From Sebastes aleutianus (taxonomy: Eukaryota; Chordata; Actinopteri; Perciformes; Sebastidae): 64,000 nucleotides of DNA. The stretch covers positions 26,649,433-26,713,432 of the forward strand of contig CAKAKS010000067.1 of NCBI GenBank assembly GCA_916700875.1, given 5' to 3'. This document shows, one piece after another, positions 45,862 to 58,700 of the stretch. Under the pieces are notes generated by a model, which was given only the letters and a program-made list of their open reading frames with translations, had not been told where the DNA came from and ran no database searches. The number at the start of each line of letters is the position of its first letter. Position 1 is the first letter of the stretch. The translations under genes were made by a program, and so were the position numbers.

Positions 45862-48800
45862 CTACCTGCCTCTCAGATTCTGCAGGACTCCGTAAACCTC
45901 CTCTTCTTTGCTGAGTCCCTCAAAGAAAGGCAGCAGGTCCAGGAGCTCTGTGTCATTCATATCGTCAAACCAGGATTGGACAGGGACCTTGGGAGATGGA
46001 AAAGAAAACCTGCAGTTAGCTTCTATTTTAAAGGGGACCTATTCTGATTATTTTCAGGTGCATACTTGTGTTTTGGGTTTCTACTAGAACATGTTTACAT
46101 TCTTTAATGTTAAAATACGCTTTACTTTTCTCATACCGGCTGGGCTTCACCCTCTGTCTGAAACGCTCTGTTTGAGCTCTTGCTCCGCCCTCCCGAAAAG
46201 CCCAGTCTGCTCTGATTGGTCAGCTGGCCCACTCTGTTGTGATTTGTCAACCAAACCAAACTCTTTGGACTCTGCTCCAGCTCCACTCCAACTAGCTTTT
46301 GAGGGCGTGCTAAACTTGCTGCCAAGCAGGTATTATGGAAATGTGTTACTTGGTGACATCACAACGTTACTGAAGAAAAGGCGGGACTTCAAGCAAGGCG
46401 TTTCAGGCACTTCAGGAGCAGTGTTACTGTGGGGGAGAGTAACTCCCTTTGGCGTTAACTTTGGGCTTTGTAACTTTGCAGACCTTTTACATGCACAAAA
46501 AACTATATAACACACTAAAGGAAAGGGAAAAGCATAAATCGGTTCGGTCCCCTTTAATACCAACTAAGACTTTATCGACAAGATAACCACCATACTCAGA
46601 CATGGGAACAGACCCCCAAACAACATTATTAATTTTAAAAAGCAACTAGATCTCAAAGTAACTTGATATATATTAAACGTTAATACCAGCAACACGCTTT
46701 CCTTATTGTCATTGGAACTATTTTGAGGTACATTTATGACGTCATGTTGTGAAAAGTACAATATTGATGTATTTAAGATAATAGACTATATCAAGGTAGC
46801 AGACAATGGGAGCCTGTGATTCCTTGGCAAGGGCAAATTATATAACAGAAGTAGCTTCTGACTGTGACTAGTGGGTCAGGAACTTACAGCATTTTCTGGG
46901 TGGAAAATGTAAGAGGCGGGTGAATTGTCAACAATGATGACGTTGCTGAGCTCTCGTCCCAGCCGGCTGAGGTCTTTGACATAGTTCCCTCTGTGGAAAA
47001 CGCAGGATTCTCTAAAGAGTCGCTCTCGAAACACGCCCCACTGGTCCAGCAGATCTGCCACGGGGTCTGCATACTGCAAACACAGAACAACGTATTAACT
47101 ACAGAAAATACACATTATAAAATCTAATTGCATGCGGTGAAAACATTTGTGCGATGCAAATCTTTGTGGTAATAATTTGTCTCAACTAGAGCGTTAGTAC
47201 AACTTGCAAATGCTGCGCTAATATTCCAAAAGGAAGCAAAGCAGGTCGTGTTTACCTGACAGGGAAGATGCCCCAGTAAATACTAATCTATGTGACAACA
47301 AGCACTACTGACACCTAACTTTTAACTCAGCACGAGGAACACCTAATACTACAGAAACAGCAGGCCCTTAATGTGATTATTTCTCGTTCATTAAACTTAC
47401 CCATGCATTATTGGCTAAGATGCAAAAGACACAGATGGACAGTGAAGCAGAGGAAGTGTGAAAATTCAGATAACAAGAGTAGATAAAAAAAAAATACCAG
47501 ATCAAGGAAATAGATAAATGTTGTTCTACTGCACTGGTTTGTAACCAAAACACACGTATGAGCACAGAAAAGACGTCCGGGTCTGAACACACCTTGGCGA
47601 GACTGGCTGTAAAGAGGACACATTCAAATAGCTCTCCCATCTTTTGAAGAAACTCGTCAACGTGGGGTCGTTTCAGCACATACACCTGCAAGACACGCCA
47701 CACATTTTAGGCCATGTTAGAGAAAAACAACAACATGCACGGTAGGGCTGCACATTAATCGAATATTAATCGCAATCACAATTTTGGCTTAAAAAAATGA
47801 AATGAACACGATCGCCTGAGATATTGACGTTTAAAATGTGCGCTCTGCTCATAGAAAATGCTGCATATCAAATCAAGCGCTTCCTAGACTAACAGCTAGC
47901 CATCAGTCGGTGATCGAGATGTTTTGGCTTCACTTTTGGGTATATATATATCATCTATACAACCAATATGTTTATGATTAAATTAAGAGCATGAAATTGT
48001 TTATCTAGCTCTTAATGTTGCTAATTTTGCTCTCCAAGTGCATCAGATTGAAGCATTTAACTTTAAGATGTAGCTGACAAAAGGGTAGGGTGAATATATC
48101 CTGTATTTTCTCTTATTGCAATATATATAGCAGAAAAAAATATTACAATGTCCAACATCGTGCAGGCCTAATTTGTACATTAGCAGGAATGTAGCACAGC
48201 ATGGAAGTGAAAGCAGTGCTCTGCTTATTTTAATGTGAAAGTGCAATAAAATATGTTGTCACTAAAAATCAATGAATAATCGTGATATCAATATTGATCA
48301 AAGTCATCGTGATTATCATTTTGGTCATAATCGTGCAGCCTTGATGCACGGTGTAACACGAGAATCAGACAAAAAGTATGAAATATGAGAGGAGCGCAAT
48401 TTACTATGACCTCCACTGTGTGGTTTATAGCAGTGTTAGGACAGTATGATGTTGCATGTTTTCACGATTGCTACAGAGAAATTCCTATTACTCATTTCTT
48501 GCATTATCAAAAATCTTCAGCTTGCCACCCTCTCTAAAAGACATCATTTTCACTCACAGTTTTAAGATGCCCTCCTCTCTCTTCGCTCAGCGGCTGCCAC
48601 CCAGTGCAAGTAATCATGAATAGGCCAACCAGGATACACACAGCCTATCCTGGATTACTTGAACTGGATCACAGCCATTCTCTTCAGGATCTTCACAGAG
48701 GAACAACATTGACCTCTTGCCCCTAATTAATAAAAAGGTGTACTTCACTAAAAACGTCTTTTTATTGTGTGTGTGTGTGTGTGTGTAAAATACCTGATGA

Positions 48801-50393
48801 ACGGTACCGTCGATCTCCACCGGAACAATAAAATCTGCATTGCTGATGGGCTGTGAGAAGAAAACACATCAGTGTCATTCGAAGTGTTCGTTGTAGTACC
48901 ACAACTGATCAGCAGAGGTCCTGCTAGGAACACTGAAACTTTGCAATTCACAGATTGTCAAATTTCTGGAAGGAAGAAGAAAATAATCAGTCTCTTTTAT
49001 GCCAAAAACAAATCCTCCTTCCTTCTGCAACCTCTCTAGTAATCTACAACCAACGAGGTAGTCGCCCTCAGACAGGAAGTGGACAGAGAGAGGATGGACT
49101 GAGGTGTAAAAAAAAAAAAGGAAGGATAGGAGCAAAATGAGGTCTACACACATCATATTCACTACTATTACACCACTATTACTGCACTTCAGACAACTTC
49201 CTTTATGTGACAATGCTTGTTCAACCTTAAGAAGAAAATGTATTAACTGCAGCTGGTTGCCAACATCAGCAGGCCTTCAGACTATTCTGTTAACACCTTG
49301 CTTTTATTCTGTAATACGCTGTTATAGCCCCTGTTCTTACTACAGCACATCCTCCACCACCTGGCTTTGTTTACACTGTGTTTTAATGGATTTAACACGG
49401 CTTTGACTTCCTGCAGGTTATTGGCTGACTTTTGGATATAAAGACAAAGATAACGTCAGATATATAATATGTATGGCTCTCACTGCAATGCATGTACACC
49501 GATCAGCCATAACATTAACAACATTATGACCACTGAGAGGTGAAGTGAATACCATTGAGTATCTCGTTACAATGGCACCTGGCAGTGGGTTAGGCAGCAA
49601 GTGAACATTTTGTCCTTGAAGTTTTGTCCTTGGAAGCAGAAAAATGGGCAAGCGTAAGGATGTGAACGACTTTGACAAGGGCCAAATTGTGATGGCGAGA
49701 CGACTGGGTCAGAGCATCTCCAAAACTGCAGCTCTTGTGGGATGTTCCCGGTCTGCAGTGGTCGGGACCTACCAAAAGTGGTCCAAGGAAGGAAAACCGG
49801 TGAACCGGCGACAGGGTCATGGGCGGCCAAGGCTCATTGATGCACGTGGGTAGCAAAGGCTGGCCCGTGTTGTCCGATTGAGCTACTGTAGCTCAAATTG
49901 CTGAAAAAGTGAATGCTGGTTCCGATAGAAAGGTGTCAGAACACACAGTGCATCGCAGTTTGTTGCATATGGGGCTGCGTAGCCGCAGACCGGTCAGGTT
50001 GCCCATGCTGACGTTATGGCTGATCAGTGTATTTTGTATGCTTTACGTACGTACACTAAGTATAGTTTTAAGGGTAGTGAAAATTGTGATTTTTTTTTTC
50101 CTATTGACAAATTGCATTTTTTAAGCAAAGATTTTGATGGTCAAGCCAACTGGTGACTGTATCTTTGTAACACAGAAGGCCTTAGCCAGCTCACACACTG
50201 ACACACTGACAGCTGACAATTGCAGAGCTGTGCAGAATCTCATCTATTTGAGCCTCTTCTTACCTTGAATGAGCTGTGGACGAGCGTTTCATCCAAGTCA
50301 ATCACCACACACTTTTTGCCGTAGTCAGATATTATCATCTCTGGTAGGAGGTATTTGGCTGGTGGCTGTGGGGGAAGACAATAGATATATCAG

Positions 50394-50444
<51 letters not shown>

Positions 50445-53400
50445 TATAAGACATAAACTTTGCATAAATTAATGTGTAAGGCTGAGCAGAGAAGCCAGCA
50501 CCGTGTTAGGAAGAGCATGTCCATGGGTGACAATGCAGCTGAGATAAAGCCATGTCTGAAATGATGCGACCCATTGCTTCAAAATGACACCATATGGGAT
50601 TCTTCAACACCGGATGTCCCCCCTGCTACAGCCACCTACTCAGAAAACATAGCACCGCCCTAAATCACCTTATATTTTTGTCAAATCTTGTGGAGATTAA
50701 ATAAAACAAAGGCCATGCAAAGGTTAGCTTCTTTCAGTTTCATTGAAATTACTCAAACCTTAATCTTTTGTTTAAAAAAGCCATTAAACTTCAAATTCAT
50801 GTATGAACCAGGGCTGTCAAAGTTAACGTGATAACGCGTTAATGCAAATTGCGATTTTTAGGTCGTAGCAGGCTTAGTTTTAAAGCTAGAGTGAAGGCTG
50901 TCATCTTATGAAACTAGAAAACCTATTGGGAATCCATTAGTACCAACCATATCATACTAGCTTGTCGCAAAGGAAGCTAAATAACACTCCGAACTTAGGC
51001 TAAATTTTGGCGAGGAAAAAATGTCATGGCCATTTTCAAGGGTCCCTTGACCTCTGACCTCAAGATATGTGAATGTAAATGGGTTCTATGGGTACCCACG
51101 AGTCTCCCCTTTCCAGACATGTCCACTTTATGATAATCACATGCAGTTTTCGGCAAGTCATAGTCAAGTCAGCACACTGACAGCTGTTGTTGCCTGTTGG
51201 GCTTGAGTGTGCCATGTTATGATTTGAGCATATTTCTTTATGCTAAATACAGTACCTGTGAGGGTTTCTGGACAATATTTGTCAGTGTTTTGTGCTGTTA
51301 ATTGATTTCCAATAATAAATATATACATACAGTTGCATAAAGAAAGCATATTTGACCACTCCAATGTTGATAAGAATATTAAATACTTGACAAATCTCTC
51401 TTTAAGGTACATTTTGAATGGATAAAAAAATATGTGATTATATTTGCGAAAGATCAAGCTTAACTATGGACTATCATGCGATTTATCGTGATTAAATATT
51501 TTAAATTGATTGACAGCCCTAATATGATAGGATAAAGTCATGTGGGAACTATGTATAAAAATCCTTTCACTTCTGATGGAGCTTCACTCTCACTGATATT
51601 ACTCAATTGCACGGATAAGTAGCACAATAAATGGATTTACTTCTTGCGTGGAAGCACCTGAGGCGATTAATAGAAACAGCTTTAACTTGTTAGACAGTTT
51701 GTGTCTCAGTATTTCTGAAAGCATACAAACCACCAAGTGTCACTCATGCAGATCAGGCACTGAGGCACCATTTAAACCCATATGTGCATATACACCTTCC
51801 TCGCAGCCGGTGCTACCATCGGCTGGAAATGAACCGCAGTACGGTAGCAGAGCAAAAGCTCTCTGAGGAGCACTGGAGCCCACACAGACAGGATGTGCCA
51901 GCACCAGCCCACTCAGCCTGCATGCAAAGGAAAAGGGAAAAAAAGGCAATACATACACTAGGGACAGGGATAACCTCGACCTGGTCACACTACAACACAA
52001 GAGAGACACACACATAAAAAAAAACACGTTGAGGGGTAGGAAGGAGGACAAATAAAAAGGTCCACGAAGATTGAGAAACAAACAAACGGCATGTGTTTAG
52101 TGGCGCTGCAGCCCACCTTGGGAGGCGACCCGTTCTCCTCAACAGGTGGAGGCTGGGGGCTGGTGTTGGTGTTGGTGGCTGGCGGGTCCACATTGTAGTT
52201 GCGGAAGCAGCAGAAGAATGTGCTGAAGATGCTCCGGCTCCTCTGCTTCTTTAGGCTGCTGTTGGACTGGGACGCTGTCAAAACAAACAGGAGGGAGTGG
52301 GAGAGAGGAGAGGGTGAACAAGTGTATATGCAAATCGATGTTCTGTCATAAAAAACGCTGAAGGCTGGGAAGCATTTACTTTTGCTTATTTGCATGCTGA
52401 GCTGTAGATGCTGCTGGAATAACTGGGAACAAACTGTTATTATGTTCATTACAATCCTCCTAAGTGGCCACGGTGGTGTGAGCAACACTGAGTCACAACA
52501 ATAGGTGAGACCTTGACAGTGTGATTAAATGGCATTAGTGTTGGTTTTGTTGACCCGGCCTGGCAGAACCACTGATCAGAAAATAACTTGGCTGGCTGGG
52601 TGACTTCATCAGTCACACATAGCGACAGTTCAGAGCGCTGCTCTGCTCTGATTGCAAATCGCCCCTCATTCCAGGACTACGGAGCAGGGCCTAAATCAGA
52701 CACCAGGCTTTTATTAATAGTGACAAGTTGGAAGCTGCACGCTCCACCCTCCTCCTTTTTGCCCTGCTGTGGATCCCTTCACCTGATTGGCCTAGGAGTC
52801 TCCATTTTGAAAGCTTGCTTACATCTCCCCCCCATGTTTCGGCTGGCAGGTGAGTGACTGAAGCAGCCTGGACATGCACAGGAGGTGAGGGGAGGGAGGA
52901 GGTGGGAGGCCCCTCAGACCCCGCAGAGCCTATACAAGGCTGCATTCCTCTCCACCCATTAGTCCCCCCTGCTCACCCCTCGGCTCACACAACCAGAATG
53001 CTTTTGCAACTGAAGACCAGCGAAGAGCAAATAGCATTATGTGGTGTCTTTTGGCATTTTGATATTGTGCCACTTTGTGCTCCTGACCTTAAACAAATAC
53101 CCAACAGACATGTGTCATAGGAAACACTGTGCCTCAAGAGAACACAACAAATGACTAGTCTAGTACACAAAGTATTAGTTAGAACTACAAACTTTAAACA
53201 ACACTTACAAATACCAGAACTGTTCAGCCAGCTTTGTCAAGTGTTTTTCCATCAAACACTCAGACATCTCAGAGTATCTTGAGGCAACAAAAGGCAGCCT
53301 TAGACTCATATCATGTCATGCAATGGCATAATGAGTGGAGTTACCACACTATTGTTTTAAGAAGATTACATCAATTCTATATTCCACATCTAAAAATACT

Positions 53401-55762
53401 CATCGGTGCAGGAAAGGTATGAGACACCGACAGAGCAACAGCATGAAACACTTTACCTTTCCCGATCTCTCTGTCATTTCCCTCTATCGCTGGCTTCCAT
53501 TCACGTTAATTACCGCCTTTCAAGCTAGGGCACGCTGTGCTGGATAGTTAGACTATATCCCATCAGTGACACAAGCTCCTTCACCCCAAGAGAATTGAAG
53601 TACAATACGCATCCATCAACAAGGAAACAACATTTAGACATACAGTGACTATTTTAACTTAAGGCCCTGACACACATTTGACCGTCGGACCATTAGGGGC
53701 CATCGGGGAGCGTCTGTTGGCCTAGGTTTTGCGGTGTTCCGCACTGTCGGCTCTAGTCTGCCCGTGTTGGTGGTTTTTCGGCCGATTCAGCATGTTGAAA
53801 TCACTCTGATTGGCTGTTCAGCTTAAACGAATCAGTGCACGAGAAGAGAAACGGACTTGAGGAAAGCAAGCCAACGAGTAAAGTCAAGAGTGCACACACA
53901 GGAGGCTCTTCTCATTTTTCCAATACAAAGATATTTTCACAGTATCAAGAGATGGCATGCCAATCACTTTGGAGTAATGTAAGCTAAATAAATCCCTCAG
54001 GGAAACCCTATGCCATCTTCTTAGTGTCCAAAACAAAAAAGGGGCAATTGCAACAGAGAAGAGGAATAAAACAGGAATCTGCATAGGAAATTCCCGATAC
54101 TGCCTGAGTGTTTCCAGAGTATAAAGGTCACCATCTGACCCAATCCACTGGAAAATACCAAAGTTTTACACAACACTGCAACAACAACAACCAAATACCA
54201 AAGTAATAAACTCATTTAGAGATTTGTTTAGACAAATGTAATTAACAAAATTACTCTCATGCCATAGCTTTAGCTGATCATATCTGCCATAGTAAGCTTG
54301 GTTTGAATCTAAAAATAACCTAATTAGAAGCACACGACTTATTTTATTAACTTTGCCTTGTCATTTCAGTTCTGTGTTACTGTAAAACTGGGACAGTGAG
54401 GCAGTCGTCCAGCTTCCTGTGACTCATCATTACAACTGGCCGCTGTATTGATTCCTGTGCGCAAAAGACCCTCAGAAACACCCAAGGACTACTGAGTCAT
54501 GCACAGAGCAGAACTGGGCCTCAAACATCGCTTACCTGGGGTGGATGGAGGGTAGTAATTCACTAATGAGAGGGTAAACTCCGTTTAAAAGGACCAATGT
54601 GTATCAATTAGGAGGATCTATTGGCAGAAATTAAATATGTAACGGATAATGTACAACGAGCTTGCATCTTGCATCGCCCTGAAGGGGTTTCTTTCACAAG
54701 AATGACCGACTTGCTGTAAATTATCCCGCTTATTACACAATCTACGCACTGGCTCTGCACCAAATGGCTCCAGAGAGGTGCATTCGCGTTTTCACGTCGG
54801 CTACCGTAGGCTTCAGGTGGTTGCAATCTCCTCACCTCACTGCTAGATACCTCCAGATCCTACACACTGGACCTTTAAATAATAAAGTTACCAGTCAAAG
54901 TTCAGTTCACACATTTCAAGGTTGTCCTCGCTGTCTTTCAGGTACAGTATATCCAGCACTAGGCTGTCAACATGCCAAACACACTGTCTATAAATCATTA
55001 ATCAGTGGGTGCGACAACAACTTCCTGTAGGGTTCTGACCAAGAAAAGCCACCTCTCTCTCTAGCCGAGGAGTGTTGTGTCCCAGACCTAGACACACAGG
55101 TGGGTTTGTGATTGCTGACACATTGTATAGCTTTGGCTGAGTGTTAATCCAGCACAGTGAGAACTTGAAAAGCATAATCCCGCCCACATCGTGTGTTGTA
55201 AGCAGTGCGGTGATATCTTAAAGCATTGTATTTGGTCTACTGTAGGTGGTGCATTGAGGATTTCTCTAAAAAATACTGCAAACCTCTCAGTGGACTAACT
55301 TTCAATATCTACACTTATCTAACAGAGTCTAGTGCACAGAAAAAGTCTGAAAATGATGGAGTGAAGCCTCCCACTGACGTTAATATATCTGCATACTAAG
55401 AGGTGTGTGAAGGAAGGAGACAATAGCACATCATGAACAAACGATTAAGACACTAAGAGTGTTGTATCGAATCGATAGTTTGGAAAAAGTTTGCTTTTAA
55501 AAAGTCACACGTCAGGCAGAGTACAATCATCTACCGACTATGCAAGGTAACAGTTGTCGACAGAGGCAGCAATACAAGCAACAACTTTATCACCTCAAAA
55601 CACAACATGTTCACAAGTTTGAGCACACTCTTAACACAAGCAGCTATCAGAGTCGGCCTTACCTCTGCAGTGTGATAAGCTCTTAACTTCTACCATGAAT
55701 GGATCTCTGCCACAACAAACAATGTAAAGTTATATTGACTTTAAACAAGGGCACAATATATA

Positions 55763-55798
<36 letters not shown>

Positions 55799-58700
55799 CA
55801 AAATGTAAACAAATTTGCTTGACGGGTCTTTTGATTCATTTACTAACCACAGACAACAACTAAAACTTGCAACAGGCCCATTATTTAATAGATATTGAAT
55901 GAGTGTATACTTCTGCTAAGTCCGTCGCTAGCTCTGCAGTCAGCTCCGTTCTCTTAATACATCCATCGTCAGCTCCATCGGGGCCGTTTGAATGCATTTA
56001 ACATAAATGTCAGTATATGGGTGCTCTACAGTTGTACCATCGCCTGATTTGACCACGGAGATGCGAGTGACGGCCGGCTTGACGGCACGTTGCCGCAATA
56101 CGATAACGCTATCGTATTGCGGCAAAGTGTTGCGGCAACGTGTCCATGACAGAGTTAGCATGCAGCTTTAGCCGCGATGTCTAGCTCTGCTTTTCCTGGC
56201 AATGTGTGAAACCCAAAGTGTTTCCATACTTTACTGTATGTGTAGTGTTTACATTGTTGGATTTAAAATGTGAAAGTGCAGGTCGTATCCACGTGGACCC
56301 GACGCCGTTTTCTACTTTCTCGTTGCGGTATGTTTTGGTTGATATGATGTCACGTTACTCAGACTACAACAATAAAGGCGGTAACTTCCTTCTACGTCCA
56401 CATAGACTCAAATATATCAATTCTGGCATTAAAAAATCTATTTCAACATTGGAAAAATAATTGCAATACACAGGTGCATCGATTATTTCCCACCCTTACA
56501 ATACACCCAGGTTGTTTTGCAGTGAAGTTAAGGTTTCACTGAACCTGTGCTCATTTCGACAGAGTACTCATGTTGAACTTAACTGGCAGCAGATTTTTCA
56601 TTTGCAGGTCAAACTCTTGAATATACTTAATATTTATGGAGGTCTAAACATTACTAATAGGGAGCATCACAGTCTATGATGGTTGGAATTTGACAAAACC
56701 TGTCTGGTTGAAATTATAGTTACAGTCATAGAACAACTGCAGTGCTCAGTGCATACCACCACCACCACTACCACACATTAATAAATCCACAGAAACATCT
56801 TGGATTCCACGACTATAGAGGAGTTTTCATCATAAGGGTGACGGGATCATGTAGGAGACACATCTCATAGATGCATTAAAATCCTGGTGCAAAAATCCTA
56901 ACAAGAAAAAAAGACCCACTACGACCACAGTCCTTATCTTCTTCTGAAAATCAACTTGTTGTTTTTTGTTTTTTTTCCAACTGAAGTTTTGTATGACTGC
57001 AAGAATAAAAAAAGATCATTGTCATCTTTGCAAGTAGTTATACTTGGCCTCGAGGTCAGTGGTGCCCCGGCCAACAGGGCAGCGAGTCTATATTTAGACT
57101 GCTGCTTGGCAGCCACACCAGTGTGAAAGGCAGGCACATGTTGTAAGACAGACAGTAGAGGAACACTGAGAGCAAAGGTGGTCAATTTTTGTCCAGACAG
57201 TTTGGAGCCTGTTCAAGCAATGGAAAACTACCTGTCAAATTCCTCTTGGACAGCTGCTGGGATGGGCTATATGTTAAGTGATTTGCAACAGATAAGGGAC
57301 AGACAAATCATTGGTTGGCTGTATAATAAACTCAGGGAATAGAGCTAAGAATCCTGCTTCTGTACACTCTGATTGTGACAGTGGATAAAGATATTCCATT
57401 TGTTAAATGCAAAAAAAATGTCTGGATCTTTTCAAATCCTTTTCATATATGTCCCTCATACTCAAATCAAACCTGCTTTGAAAATGTCCAGAACAAATAG
57501 AAGAAAGCCATATTATTCCTCTAATGATGGTAATATTTGACTTAGCCCCAAGGGAAGTATTCTGTGTGACTCATCCTTAAAAGAAAATGGAAGAGGTAGG
57601 AAACAAACAGCAACATCGCTGCTCTACTTCGTCCTCTAACTCAACTGTGTGCTGCATAACAGACAACTGTTACTACTCAGGCCCATTATTAGGTGTGATT
57701 TTCATGCAGCAGCTTAACGTACAACAGTGAATTCCAACTGTGTGAGTGTGTGTAGTGCTGCTTAAACTCCTCTGTGGGTAAACAATTTGAAATAGTACTA
57801 AATACTACCAGAATGCAAGTATTGCATTAACATGACTTCACAAGGAGGCGTGTTGTGTCTGATTTAGATCGTTATCAACTCCAATTAATCATGTAGTCTG
57901 TAAATAAAGACAAATGATGCTTTAATCGTTCTCTGACCAACAGCCAAAGGACCAAATCATTTTACAAAGAAACAAAGGAAAGCAAAAACAAAAAGTTCAT
58001 TAATGACGCCATAGCCTGCCCTGTCTGGCATTTTTACTGGAACACAGTTACTTAGACCTTTCACTCAATTGCATTTTAACCATCAGCAGATGAACTAACC
58101 ACTTAATTGATTAATCATCAGCACTACTCATACGCAATGACCCTACATTACTCACAGTCACTTTTTCCCAGCACACTAGCACAACCTCCAAGCATTAAAT
58201 TGTGACTTGCTAACAAGCCCCTAAAATATACCTTCTGATAGCTTTCAAACAAAATAACTACTTTGAAAATATCTTTAATGAGACATAATAGAGCTCCAGG
58301 GAGGAAGTATTTTTGAAGGCCAATCAGGAAGTTAGCATCGCCCTGGTTCCCTCGACAAAAAGCCAATGGGATATTTCCATTGGGTTTTGGATTATTGCAG
58401 AAAATAAGCTCTGTGGCAAATAAATATTTATGATACTTACACGTTTTGTTCAGCAACATAATCTTCACAAATGACCACCACTTTTATGATGTTTGAAGTG
58501 TGAATGCAATCACTGGAAGTAAAAAGCTAACGTTGGGCTGTAAACAAACCACACCACGGTCGCATGAAGTATACACAACGAGGCTGTAACAGCGGACGAG
58601 TCAGCGTGATGACATTTAGTAGTCTCATTTAGCCACTTGTTAGTAACCGCCTTTTTTAAGACACATAAAGGCTTCAAATTCACAAGTGGGGTATTTATCA

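Noticed and set aside
46091..46510. 139-codon plus frame in CTDSPL intron 6
   Set aside because: Contained within a TTAA-flanked MITE, no transposase similarity.
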